Shown here one piece after another: positions 1 through 11,221 of a stretch of DNA of 64,000 bases. The stretch is taken from contig NW_008246095.1 in the NCBI RefSeq assembly GCF_000281045.1, positions 237,087-301,086 of the forward strand, read 5' to 3'. The notes below the pieces were generated by a model. The model was not told where the DNA came from. It was given only the letters and a program-made list of their open reading frames with translations, and ran no database searches. The position numbers and the translations under genes are program-made. Position 1 is the stretch's first letter. Each line of letters starts with the position of its first letter. The DNA comes from Saprolegnia diclina VS20. Taxonomy: Eukaryota; Oomycota; Saprolegniomycetes; Saprolegniales; Saprolegniaceae.

Positions 1-168
1 ATGTATTCCCCACGAGCTTTGGTTGATGGCAACCACCAGCATGGACATGGTTCAGTCGTAGCATATATCAACTCAATTGAATGCATGTACTCTTGGTTCG
101 GTCTCTCGAACGCCAATGGAGCTGCCTGGGGCTGTGTCGGTGGGATCGGCTTGTATCTGAAATACTAG
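1..168 (+). CDS. possible 3' end of an unidentified gene, open at the window edge
   Basis: Frame 1 is open from the first base and stops with TAG at 166-168, giving 55 codons that end in a glycine-rich hydrophobic stretch (GAAWGCVGGIGLYLKY). It could be the terminal exon of a gene starting outside the window. Its codon use is less GC-biased at third positions than the firm genes here and I recognise no family. It may equally be untranslated sequence. Confidence 0.2.
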   Translation: MYSPRALVDGNHQHGHGSVVAYINSIECMYSWFGLSNANGAAWGCVGGIGLYLKY

Positions 169-301
169 ATTGGTAGATAGATAGTCCTAGGTATGCTGCT
201 CATAGCGACTAACTAGACATGCGATGCTAACACGCGACAAAGCACGGTATACAGAAGCTTGTAGCAGCATTATGCAGAGACATACAGAGCGCGTGCATCG
301 C

Positions 302-1249
302 CTAGGCCGTCCGCTTGAAGTGGTTTTCGTCGATCGTCGAGTAAATATGACCCTCGTTCGTCAGGTACCCGAGCGCCTCTCTACGTGTACATTTGCGCAT
401 TCTTTGAGTAACGACGATGAGCGTACCTCAGTTGCGCCTCGCTGAGACGGCCGTTGAGCTGCTGCTTGATTTGGTCGACCGAGAGACCCATCTCGAGCGC
501 GGTCGCGCCCAAGATGTCGAGGATCGCTTGCTGACCCGGGTCCGAGAAGCCCGAGTCGGTGGCCGCAAAGTTCTGGTACGTGCTCTGCTGCCCGTAGCCA
601 CCCGTGGAGCTGGCGCCAAACGAATTGTAGCCGGCGGTCGGGCTGCCAAACCCCGGGTCTTGCTTGGCGACAGGCGGCGCGCCGCCAATGACACCCTAAG
701 AACACGCAAACATCAGCATACCGAGATCCAGCCAAGGCTATTTCGAACGTGGAGGTTACGCAAGTGGCTGTAAATGCAGTCGAGAAAGTGGTGCGTGAGC
801 TCGTTGAAGTCCTCGACCGGCGTCGCCGTGTAGCATGTCATGGTCGTCTTTCCGCTGAACGTGCGCAAATTGCCAACGGCCGAGATGTAGATACCTTCGC
901 GAAGCGACTCGACAAGCTGCTGCTGGTAGTGATCGTCGTCGACCTGCAGAAAAAGGCGCGACGCGAGGAGGCCTGTGCCGTCGTTGAGCGTGAACGTGAT
1001 GTTGGTCGAGTTGGGGCTCATGTCCGTCAAGATGCCCACCACGCGGATGTTGTGGAGCTCCTTGCCATCGACGTGCACGGCGTCGTCGCCGCCCTCGGCC
1101 TGGAGCGCCGCAAGCACCTGGCGCACGGTCACGGGCGTCAGCGACTGGTTGTCGCGCGACGTGTTGCCTTGCTTCTGCGACGACGTCGCCGCTTGGGACT
1201 CCATGTAGCCCCCTTCCATGTAGCCGCCGTCGTTGTTCTCCCACTGCAT
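302..1249 (-). CDS. RPA2: replication protein A 32 kDa subunit (RPA2/RFA2)
   Basis: Second subunit of the heterotrimeric single-stranded-DNA binding complex used in nuclear replication, repair and recombination. Three exons (1249-749, 695-427, 380-302) join in frame to 282 aa, close to the 270 aa of the human protein. The order is the family's: a Gly/Ser/Gln-rich N-terminus starting MQWENNDGG, the central OB fold (residues about 60-165, including FTLNDGTG), a low-complexity linker, and a C-terminal winged helix ending NEGHIYSTIDENHFKRTA, which is the most diagnostic part. Intron 2 (381-426) is canonical GTACG...GTAG. The donor of intron 1 (696-748) is GTTCG, less usual, so that junction is the least certain. 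The upstream spacer, shared with the divergent CC2D2A gene, holds an E2F-like site. Confidence 0.9.
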
Positions 1250-1651
1250 CGCTTCTCGCTTCCTAGAGAGGACGCATGAGGCCGAGGGCGGGCGCGGCCG
1301 CTTGCCCACCTCTGTTTTTCCTTGGCGGCAAAAAGCTCCAATGGAGCACTGGGGTGAGAAACATAAAAATAGAGGCCTCCAATTGGCCAAATGTGTACTT
1401 TCGCGGGCCTTTTTAGCCAATCCACACACGAGAGTATGATTTTGAACCAATCCCAACGACGCAAGCCCAACGCAGAAGATCCAGGCGGTCGGACGGGACC
1501 GAGAGGGGGAAGCGACGAGAGTAGAGTCAAGCAAATTGAGTCGCATGCCATGGACAAAGTAGGCAGAAGCATGGGACATGGAATGCGAGGTAGACGACGA
1601 GCAAGCACTAGTCCGTGGATCGCGCCGTTACCCAAGGTCGCGTAACGAGCG
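1250..1651. promoter_or_regulatory. bidirectional promoter region between RPA2 and CC2D2A
   Basis: A 402-bp spacer between two divergent start codons. It holds a TTTCGCGGG match to the E2F/DP consensus at 1399-1407, CCAAT-type pentamers (around 1380, 1419 and 1446) and an AT-rich TATA-like run (about 1363-1371). An initiator-like CTCCATTGG on the minus strand lies near 1337-1345. I see no extra gene in it. An E2F-type site would fit an S-phase gene such as RPA2, but its function is inference. Confidence 0.4.
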
Positions 1652-4600
1652 ATGACCGCGACGCCCACCGAAGCGCCGGTCCCCCAGCCACCCAAGGTTT
1701 CGCGCTTCCAGCAGGATGCGCCCGAGAGGAGCGAAGGCGATAGTGATGATGATGACGTCGATGGCAACCAGCGCGCGGGGATATCGCCGCTACAGGCGCT
1801 CACGGAGCATGGGTATCGCGTGCAGATCAAGACGAGCATGGACCCCAAGGTCATCGTGGTGCCGAGCGCCAGGCCATTGACACAAACCTGCAAGGTTGAC
1901 GAGGACATGGAAGATGGCATCTACCGAGCGCGCACCATGGACACGCATCTCCCGCCCCATGTCGTGGTCCGCGCGCTGGAGCGCGTCGAGCGCGAGGGCG
2001 TCACGTGGAGCGCGATGGCCGACCCGTTCGCGGCCAGCGCGGTGCGCCCGTCCCTCACGTACGCTCCTTCGACACCCCTTCGCACACAATGGAGCGACCC
2101 CGCAAAGACGCTGCCGGTCTACTCGGAGCTTCTCGTGCGCATTCCCAAGCTCCATCTCTCGGACCACCGCCTCATGACGCTTGAGGACAGCGTCAGCCTT
2201 CAGATGCGCTTCCTCTTCCACGATTACACAGCCAAGTACGCTGCGATTGCGAGCTTGGAGCACCGACTCGCGCGGCTTTTGTCGCTTGCGCCAACGGCCT
2301 CGACCCATGACGTGCACGCGGAAGTCGATGCCTTTGTCGCCATTGTAACCTGCATACGGGACGCCTTCCAAGAAGTGTATCTCAAGTGGAGCGAGCTCAA
2401 GGAGCTGCGACAGAAGCAGCAGGCGACGCTGACACCCGTGCTTTTGCTGCTTCGGCCTGTCGACAGCAGTGCGACACTGAAGGTGATCCAGGACTTTGCG
2501 ACGCAACTTGAAAGCCGCGAAAGCATGCACGAGGACCCGCAGCTGGCAACAGCAGTAGGTGCGCTACAAGAGGTGCTAGACGCGCCAATGTGCTTGGACT
2601 ACGTGGTACGGCTCTCGAGCGACCTCTCGATTCTGGGCCAGCCGTCCGAAGCCGAGGCGCTGCGACGCCAGCACATTCGGCGCGTCCGCATCCATTGCGA
2701 GCTGCTCGTCAACGGCAACACCGTCATGGAGACCAAGGCACACGCCCTCTCGTGGCCGAGCTTGAGTGTCGATTTGAACGAGTTCGTCGCACTCCGCGTC
2801 ACAGCCAAGCCAACGTCCATGAGCCTCAGGGTCTACGAGCGCGTGCCCGCCACGGGTGGTATCTTTTACACCACCACGTGCTGGACGAGCCGGCCGATCC
2901 CGCTCGTCATGCCCGGTACCACCTCGAGCTGATGGCATATCGGATGCTATGTTTGTTAGGACATGCGTTTGCGACCGAGATTTGTGCGGCGGGCGCTGCG
3001 CCCACGGACGAGTGGTACCAATTCTGTCACGACGCCAGCATTCCGCGCGAGGCGTGGAGCCAAAGCTTCCTCTCGTCGGCGTACTATGCCAACGCCCAGC
3101 GGCACACCAAAGGCGCAGTTCACGTGCACTTGAGCTGGAAGACGACGTCGGATGTGCACAAGATTCCCGTCAAGCACGCACGGACGATTCGCCCCGCGTC
3201 CGGTACGTTGCTGCGTTTCGAGGTGGGATATGACAACGATCGCACAGACGCTGAGCGCTGGATTGGCCATCGCCCGGAACCGGTCGACGATGCCACCCAT
3301 TTTAGCCATGAAGCCGCCTTTCAGCACGCTCTCGGGACGCTACCAACCCTCGACCCAAACGCGCCGTCGGACCAAGCAGCGGTGCAGCTCAAGGCATACC
3401 ACGCGAGTCGGTCGACGACAGAGCCGCTCGACCTCTTTCGCACTGCGTTGCCATCGTCATTTGTGCTGTCGTCGTACACAGGGAAGAGTCAGCTCAAGCG
3501 CCATACGCTTCTGTCGCTACGGGACGACGACCCGCACCGACACGCCATCTTTGCGACGCCGATCCCGCTCTCAGAGCACGTGATCGCTCAACAACCCGCG
3601 TACTTGGATCTCGTTCGCCCCGAGGTCGTTGCGTTCGAGCGGTCGTTGGCCAACGAAGCCATGCTTGCTGAAACCAAGTATGTACTTCTCGCTCTGTTCC
3701 AGGTTCGGGTATGATGATGGTGTGGCGTGTGTAGAGATGGACTCGAGTATACCAAGCGGCGCCTCGAGCTTCGCCGCCACGATTTCATGGAGCGCGTCCG
3801 AAGCAACCATGCGACGCGGGCCCGGGACGACAAGGTCTCTGCGTACGCCCACTTGAGCACGATCGTGCAAGAGTACCCCCAACCGCTGCTCTTCAAAGGC
3901 TGGACACCCGACTTTTCCGGCTGGAGTACGCTCTTTGCCCGCAAGCGCCGACTGCGTCCGACAAGACGGGTCGAAGGTCCCCGCTCCGACTTGGCGGTCG
4001 ACCGCCCTGACGAGTGCCAAGTGTACATACAAGTCCAGCGCCTCACCAATGCCTTTGCACGCCGGGGTCAACCGGTCGAGGCACCACCAAAGCCTGCACG
4101 ACGGAGGGCGGATGATCGCCACTCGGACGGCGACAACAGCGCTGAAGACGACGACGACGACCAGCCTGCAGCGTCAGACGGAAGCGCCAATCACGTGCTT
4201 GTCGAAGTGAGCTTTCAAGGCCACACGCGAGCCACGTCGCCATCGTCAGGCCTGCATCCAATGTGGATGGAGACGGTCGTGTTGCCCTTCTCGCCGCCGC
4301 TGCACGACTGGTCTCCACCAGCGCTCACACGCATTCGCGACACGATTACGCTGACCATCTTTGACCAGGTGCTTGTTGAGGTACCCTCACGGCCATGGAG
4401 AGGCCAGATTCCACGATATGTGGTAGGACCCCGTGACCCAGCACAAGGACTTGCAGCGGCGGTTCCTTGGGAGCGTGCGCGTCCCGTTCTCGACCTTGTA
4501 CCACAACGCCGGCGAGATCATCGCACCACTGCGTTGCGTTGTGCCGTACGCGCATCTCGGCTACATGCGCCGCGTTGGCAAAGCGTCGCGATCCAGAGCC

Positions 4601-6004
4601 GCCGTCGACGAGAGCAACGGGATGTCGTCGTCAGATGCCGCGACCTTTCTCAGCGTCATGATCAAGACCGACCCAATACTGGTAGTCGTGGCGCATGACA
4701 TAGTTCTATAGCGCATCGTAGGCGGCCCCGACGCCGTCATCGACGCCAATCACAATGCAGAGCGAGCCGCCAGCGTTCATCCGGTACGCTGAAAAGTACG
4801 TGGCGTCCGTTCCTGGCTTGACGCTGCAGCACCTGTTTGTGCCGGCGGTCTCGGGCGAGCCGACGTTCGTCACACGGTATTTGCGGGCGCAAGCACCACC
4901 GGCGGACCTGCAGGGCCAGCCGCTACGCGCCCTCGCGCGCTTTGTGTCGCTGGTGCCCTTTCTTGAGGATTGGCACACGTACAGCGGTGCCATTGGTGCG
5001 AACGCCTCCGAAGCTAGCGTTGGTCGAGAGATCACTTGCGTAGATGTTTGGGCAGCGACACAAGACTTCTTGGACACGCAGGTCGGCGACTGGGAAGAGC
5101 ACGCAGTGTTGCTCGCCAACTACTTCAACTGGGCGGACGACGGCCAGCGACGAGGCAGCACGGTCAAGTCCTATTTGGTCGTGGGGACCGCGTTGCCCGA
5201 AGGCAGCGGCGTGTACGTTGTGCGCTGCACCGCGCAACACTGTACCTTTTGGAATGCGTGCTCGGGCGTCGCGTACGACGTGCGCGACCTCAAGTGCCCA
5301 CTGCGGTCCGTGCTGCTTGTCGCGTCAAGTGATAATGTCTGGGCCAATCTGCACCCGACTGGCACACCCTGTCAACTCGCATGGGATGCCATCGGTACGA
5401 CGAGCGAGGTGCACGCGAATTCTGATCTTCCTTAGAGTCGGACGCACGCGCGTGGAAGCCCTTCTTCACGGCCATGACCACCAAGGAGTCGCTCGAGGCC
5501 ATCTTGCCGTCCGTGCAAGCCGCCACCCCCCAGTATCTGGCCACGCCACCGTCCTTTGTGCACGACGTGCGTCCGCATCCTTCTCGTAGCATCCGAGTTC
5601 TTAGCGAAGATGCGTAGGTCCAAGTCGAGCTGCTCGAAAGCATCAAGGTTGCGATTCGCAAGCTCCGGAGCAGCCACTCGACGACGATCTTCAACAGCGA
5701 CGTGTCGCATCATCTGCACGAGCTACTGACGACGTTGGAGGCCAAGTACATTGCCAACGACGTTGGCGACGACCACGTGCCATCCTTGCTCGCCAAGTAC
5801 CCGCGCTACGACTTTCATGGTGGGCCGTTCAGCTTTCCGTTCACGGACGTCCAGGGAATTGTCGACGAGATGACGCAGACGCACATTCATGCGACGACCA
5901 CGAGCGGCGTCGAGTTTGGCCTTGCGGTGCATGTTCATGTCTACCCCAACTTCGTATTGGCCGTGTGGGTCTACCTCGCGGCCTTGACGCCAACGTACCG
6001 CTGA
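1652..6004 (+). CDS. CC2D2A: CC2D2A-like ciliary transition-zone protein
   Basis: Homologue of coiled-coil and C2 domain protein 2A, a component of the MKS module at the ciliary transition zone. Eight exons (1652-2915, 2960-3677, 3735-4380, 4427-4681, 4722-4995, 5044-5394, 5436-5566, 5618-6004) join with consistent phase to 1341 aa, against about 1620 in man. The N-terminus is acidic and low-complexity. A C2 domain lies around exons 3-4 (RFLGSVRVPFSTLYHNAG). The degenerate transglutaminase-like region follows (DWEEHAVLLANYFNWAD, then CTFWNACSGVAYDV). The C-terminal block ends VYPNFVLAVWVYLAALTP, matching the human end closely. Intron 5 (4996-5043) is 48 bp, in frame and stop-free, so retention would still give an open protein. 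The gene implies a ciliated stage, presumably the zoospore. Confidence 0.9.
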
Positions 6005-6092
6005 AGGACAGAGAGATTGAGTTCAATAACTAGATTTAAAAAAGGTTAATTCTTCCTACTGCGCAATACGCCATAGAGTACGCAGTCCAATC

Positions 6093-6098
6093 AATAAA
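6093..6098 (+). terminator. polyadenylation signal AATAAA for CC2D2A
   Basis: A canonical AATAAA lies 88 bp after the CC2D2A stop codon, within the 185-bp convergent spacer before the 3' end of actin. No AATAAA is seen on the minus strand for actin in the same spacer. Confidence 0.4.
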
Positions 6099-6189
6099 AA
6101 AGGACCGAAGCACTGAAGCCTCGAAGCCCATCTACCTTTCATTCATCGGAATACAAAACTGCTGGCGCGGGCACGACCACAGAAAGCGC

Positions 6190-7320
6190 TTAGAAGCACT
6201 TGCGGTGGACGATCGAGGGACCACTTTCGTCGTATTCGGCCTTCGAGATCCACATCTGCTGGAACGTCGAGAGCGACGAGAGGATCGAACCACCGATCCA
6301 GACCGAGTACTTGCGCTCCGGGGGGGCGACGACCTTGATCTTCATGGTCGAGGGCGCAAGGGCCGTGAGCTCCTTGGTCATGCGCTCCGAGATACCCGGG
6401 TACATGGTGGTACCGCCCGAGAGGACAATGTTGCAGTACAAGTCCTTGCGGATATCGACGTCGCACTTCATGATCGTCTGGAACGTGCAGTCGTGGATAC
6501 CCGACGCTTCCTTACCGATGAGGGCAGGCTGGAAGAGCACTTCGGGCGTGCGGAAGCGTTCGTTGCCAATGACAATGACGTTACCATCGGGAAGCTCGTA
6601 CGACTTCTCGAGGCCCGACGACTCGGCGGCCGTCTTCATCTCCTGGTCGAAGTCGAGGGCAATGTACGTGAGCTTCTCCTTGATGTCACGCACGATTTCG
6701 CGCTCGGCCGTCGTCGTGAACGAGTAACCACGCTCGGTAAGGATCTTCATCATGTAGTCCGTCAAGTCGCGGCCAGCCAAGTCGAGGCGGACAATGGCGT
6801 GGGGAAGGGCGTAACCTTCGTAGATCGGGACCGTGTGCGAGACACCGTCACCCGAGTCGAGCACGCAGCCCGTCGTGCGGCCCGAGGCGTACAGCGAGAG
6901 CACGGCCTGGATGTTGACGTACATGGCCGGGACGTTGAACGTCTCGAACATGATCTGCGTCATGCGCTCACGGTTGGCCTTGGGGTTCAACGGCGCTTCC
7001 GTGAGGAGGACCGGGTGCTCCTCCGGGGCGACGCGGAGCTCGTTGTAGAAGGTGTGGTGCCAGATCTTCTCCATGTCGTCCCAGTTGGTGACGATACCGT
7101 GCTCGATCGGGTACTTCAGCGTGAGGACACCACGCTTGGACTGGGCCTCGTCACCGACATAGGCATCCTTCTGGTCCATGCCGACCATGATACCGGGGTG
7201 CTTCGGGCGACCGACGATCGACGGGAAGACGGCGCGCGGGGCGTCATCACCGGCGAAACCGGCCTTGCACATGCCGGAGCCGTTGTCGACAACGAGAGCT
7301 TGGACATCATCGTCAGCCAT
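6190..7320 (-). CDS. ACT: actin
   Basis: Conventional cytoplasmic actin, 376 aa in a single uninterrupted exon, the usual length. It starts [21 protein letters not shown] (P-loop 1) and contains the DNase-I loop region, phosphate-binding loop 2 ([17 protein letters not shown]), the adenosine motif ([10 protein letters not shown]) and the terminal HRKCF. All hallmark residues are present, so it should be functional. Lack of introns, in a window where almost every other gene is split, is usual for oomycete actins. An Inr/FPR-type start-site motif lies about 40 bp upstream of the ATG. The opposite strand carries a 375-codon shadow reading frame that I reject as a gene. Confidence 0.98.
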
Positions 7321-7351
7321 CTTGAACAGTAGGAAGCTTGCGGGCTACGAC

Positions 7352-7367
7352 TGAAATTGGGAAATGG
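7352..7367 (-). promoter_or_regulatory. oomycete Inr+FPR core promoter of actin
   Basis: On the minus strand the bases read CCATTTCCCAATTTCA. This fits the oomycete core promoter described in the literature, an initiator (CATTY) followed at once by the flanking promoter region CAWTTTNYY, except for one FPR base. It would place the transcription start about 40 nt before the actin ATG, a normal oomycete leader length. A possible leader-intron acceptor (CGTAG) lies between it and the ATG, which would compete with this reading. Confidence 0.55.
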
Positions 7368-8641
7368 AATTCCCTTTCCATGGCTGCAATGTGTGCAGGA
7401 CCTCGTTTCAAGAACCATCCGATTCAAAAACAAGCTAAGTTTCCACGCTTTTCCCTTTGAATACGAACCCACGTAGGACCTGCATTCATGCTGCGTTGCA
7501 AATTGCTGTCGCCAGCCCCTCGTTAGTCACCTTGGCTTACGAACCTTTCGCCATACTTTTATGTTGAAATGCGCTAGATTCCCTCGCGACAAAGACCACT
7601 GGCCGAGCGTAGGTAAAAGAAAGGCGGGTTAGGGCTTGTTCGCGCCACCACTTGCAATTTGTATGCCCGCAGCTTGTTCGATCTTTTTTATGCACCAAGG
7701 TGTCGCGGCCAAGGACAATATTCCCACCTTTGCATACAAATAGCAAGTACAAGGACGTGGACACGGCCGATATTTAAATGCAATTGACCACGGACTTGCT
7801 CGGAGAAGCGCCACGGCAGCGTTACGCAAGTTGAAAGACAAGGCGTGTGTGCCACGTAGTACACTGTAGGGAGTCGCGCGCCAGCCACTCACGTCGGCGC
7901 GCACGACACTCTTTGCTCCTCTGCACAGCCGTGTCGCGGAGAGAAGCATGGACACGCAAGGCAAAGCTACTTTGGCCTTCAACCCGATCGGCCTCATGCA
8001 GAGGAGCCGCAGACGTGCGATCGATCGGCACCGACTAGGCTCGGTTGCGAGCTCGTTGGGACGAATAGCTCGCCGAGACTGCCTGTAACAATGGCTCGTG
8101 TGACCAATGCAAGACCAGTCACGGGTGGGCATACGCGTAATGCTACATGAAAGCGACGGCCGCAGCGCAGGGTTGATGCGCCTGCGCCGTGCCAAGACAT
8201 GTCGAAGCAACGCTAGCGGCCGCGATGAGATGGCGGGCTTTGCTACGGTACGCACATCGACTTCAACAATGGAGCTGCCGCCGTCGGGCTCGACACTTCC
8301 CCGGACTCGCCGGACCGTCGGAGCTAGAAAAGTCTCGAAGCACGTCGATGCCAACGCGGCCACCGCATCACGGCGTCGCTACGACTGCCACGTACGCAGA
8401 CCATCTGTCGACAGCACGACGGTATCCGTGCAGCCTGATCGCGGGGCGAACGGCAAGTCAAGGTGCGCTCACTCACGGCAATTGTGTCGATATTGGCGGT
8501 GCTTCCAAGCTTCGATGCGGCATGGTATCCGGATACGCGTGCCACGAAATTAGAATTCGTCTATCCAAGTAGTATACATTTTCTCAATCAACCTCACGCG
8601 GGAGCTTTCCCCGACTATATCAAGAGCGAGAAGCGGGCGGG
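7368..8641. other. intergenic spacer between actin and the eIF2-alpha kinase
   Basis: About 1.27 kb upstream of both divergent genes. Reading frames of 60-240 codons occur on both strands but lack the window's codon style, splice pattern or any family resemblance, so I call no gene. Visible items are an AT-rich patch (GATATTTAAATGC near 7770) and the 12-bp palindrome GTATCCGGATAC at 8525-8536, 106 bp before the kinase ATG. Confidence 0.5.
8525..8536. promoter_or_regulatory. palindrome GTATCCGGATAC upstream of the kinase gene
   Basis: A perfect 12-bp inverted repeat, 106 bp before the start codon at 8642. The same TATCCGGAT core recurs in the spacers near several other gene starts in this window (38589, 41603, 47497, 49957, 52180), which suggests a sequence-specific binding site. 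Confidence 0.4.
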
Positions 8642-11173
8642 ATGGACTACATGGAGAACCTGCGGCGATCGCCCGTCTTCCGCAACTCGTTCGAGCCGTC
8701 CATGTCGATGGGGAAGGAACACCATGGGCATGCAGGGTCGAGCCCCATCGAGGTCAACCTCCCGTCGTTCGCGCAGGACATGGAGCACCTCCATCTGCCC
8801 CGGCGCCACGATACTAGCGCGTCAACGCTCGAGGCCGAAGACTTCTCGTCGCCGTCTGCATATGCGCCCGAGCCTTTTGGCCCGAAGGAAAAGAAGGCCG
8901 ACGAGATGCCCGTGCTGGACGAGCGGCAGGTCACTATCATCGTGCTCCTCGCGCGCGTTTGCTCGGTCTACGACGCAACGCCCAAGACCTTCGTCGCCAA
9001 CGTGCTGCGTCTCCATCGCATGGGCGTGCTCGAGTCGATTGCGTTTCTTTCGGACCTGGGCTTGCTAGCGTCGTCCACGTCGCCGCGCAAGATGGATGCG
9101 ATCGAGCAGTGGGATGTCGACAAGGGTGGTGTCGGCGGTGGCATGCTGGGCTTCCCGCAGTCGCTCAACGTCTCTCGCTACGCCCGCGACTTTGACGAAG
9201 TCCGACTCATTGGGCAAGGCGGGTTTGGCCAAGTGTACATGGCGCGCCACAAGCTCGTACGCCGTCGTTTCTGGTGGTAGATCGACCAAGCTCATGCACG
9301 TGTGGCGTAGGATGGCATTTGCTACGCGATCAAGCAAGTCCGCTTCTTCAACAAAGGGTTTCAATCGCCGCTCGTGCAAAATGTGCTGCGAGAAGTGCAC
9401 TGCCTCGCGCGCTGCGACCACCCGAACGTGAACCGCTACTATAGCGCGTGGCTAGAGCCCACATGGGTGCCGATGAATCTGCATACGACGTCGTATACGG
9501 CGCCGCCGACGTCCGCGCCCATCATCAACCCCGTCGAGCTGCAAACCAAGAACCCGCACCTTCTCGAAGACATTTACCGCTTTGTCGACGCCAAAAGCGA
9601 CAGCAGCGACGTGGATGGCCACACGACCTCCAACCTCGAGTTGAGCGAGGACCACTATACTAGCTCGTACTCGGTGTCGAGAGACTCGTACGAGAGCTCG
9701 AACGGCTCGGTCGTCGAGTTTGAGTTTGATCGCGACGTCTCCCAGTCCAACTTTTCGTGGTACGTGTGTCACTTTTGTATGATAGTCGAATCCACCGCAA
9801 CGATAGCACAAGCTTCAGCGACCTCCCGGCGTACGACCCCAAGTCCGCCAGTAGCAAGAGCAACGTTTCGGTCACTTCGTCGTCGACCGTGCACCGGCGG
9901 CGGTCCCAGTCGTTTGAAAGCTCGACCCATGCCTCACAACTGCAGCTCGCGACGTACCAAGCGACGCACACCATCGTGAGCGACTGGAACAGTGTCAACT
10001 CATTGGACGCGCGGACGCTCCAGCTCCAGCGCAAGCGACAACAGTCGTGGTGCGCCGACACACCGTTCCGCAACCACCGCGCGGGCTCGTTCTTGGCGAT
10101 TGAAGGCGACGCGCCGCCGTCGTCCGAGATTGCCCCCGCGTTCACGTACCAAATTACCCTTTACATTCAAATGTTCCTGTGCGAGCAGTCGACGCTCCAA
10201 GTTGGTTGGCAAGTGTCGAGTGCATTGACTCAAAGAGGCTGCGTAGGACTGGCTCGACGAGCGCAACCGCAACGTGGGCCATGTCGACTTTCAAGCAAGC
10301 TTGCGCCTCTTTCGCCAGCTCGTCAATGGCATCAAGCACGTCCACGAGAATGGCATCATCCATCGGTACACTGGTGACGACAAATGACGCCTCATGACGG
10401 CGCGTAGCGACTTGAAGCCGAGCAATGTGTTTATGACCCGCGACGGTGCGCTCAAGATTGGCGATTTCGGTCTCTCGAAGCTCCTCGCCGAAGTCATGGC
10501 CGACGACCCGATCAACAACCGCGGCTTCATGCCGCCAGCCAGCGGCCACGGGCACACACAAGGTGTCGGCACCATGTCGTACGCCAGCCCCGAGCAAGTC
10601 GCAGGCACCGACTACGACCACAAAGTCGACTCGTTCAGGTACATACTACATAAATCGTCGACACGGAGGTGCCAATGCGTTGTGTAGCTTGGGCATCATT
10701 CTTCTCGAGCTCTTTTGCGTCTTTGACACCAAGATGGAGCGCGCTCGGGCTCTCAAAGGTACTCATACTTGTCGATGCAATCCCTCATGGAGCTTGCACT
10801 CCTTGTGTAGACGTACGTGCAAACCCGCAGCATGTCCCCGACGAGCTCGCGACGTCGTACCCTGAAATCGCGGCGTTGATCTCGCATCTTGTCGCACCGA
10901 CGTGCACGCGCTGGACCGTGGAGCAAGCACACGACTACCTGTGCACGACGTTTCCCCAAGTGCATCTCGAGAAAGCGCGGGAAGTCCTCGAGTTGCGCCA
11001 GCAGTTGCACGAGAACGAAGCCAAGCTCAAGGAGCAGGTACGAAGCGAATCGCATCATGTTGGCCCAGTCTGCAACCATGCACTAGGACGCGCTCATCGA
11101 GGAGCTGCGGCGCCAAGTGGCGACGCTCTCGCAAGACGACACGAACGTCCATGACCCTCGCATGGCGCGCTAA
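8642..11173 (+). CDS. eIF2-alpha kinase, HRI/PEK-like
   Basis: Predicted Ser/Thr kinase of the eIF2-alpha family, which slows translation initiation under stress by phosphorylating eIF2-alpha. Eight exons can be joined in frame. An N-terminal helical region before the kinase (DERQVTIIVLLARVCSVYD) resembles HRI. The glycine loop (IGQGGFGQVYMARHKL) is split from the VAIK-type lysine (CYAIKQVRFF) by intron 9257-9310. A long Ser-rich insert of about 200 residues follows, as is typical of this family. Then come HENGIIHRDLKPSNVF, IGDFGLSKLL and the activation-loop end GVGTMSYASPEQ. The C-terminus (ALKEQ...DALIEELRRQVATL) is a short coiled coil. All catalytic residues are intact. The choice among HRI, PERK and GCN2 is uncertain; no TM, HisRS-like or RWD region is visible, which favours HRI. 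Confidence 0.8.
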
Positions 11174-11221
11174 CCGACCCAGTAGTACACTGTACGACCC
11201 GTAATGTGTGTACGTGTGAGA

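Noticed and set aside
6205-7332. 375-codon open frame antisense to actin
   Set aside because: Exact mirror of the actin exon. The strong codon bias of actin keeps the reverse frame free of stops, and the translation is charge-rich with no family.
7629-8363. 244-codon open frame in the actin-kinase spacer
   Set aside because: No domain, poor codon style, no splice partner, and overlapping short frames on the other strand.
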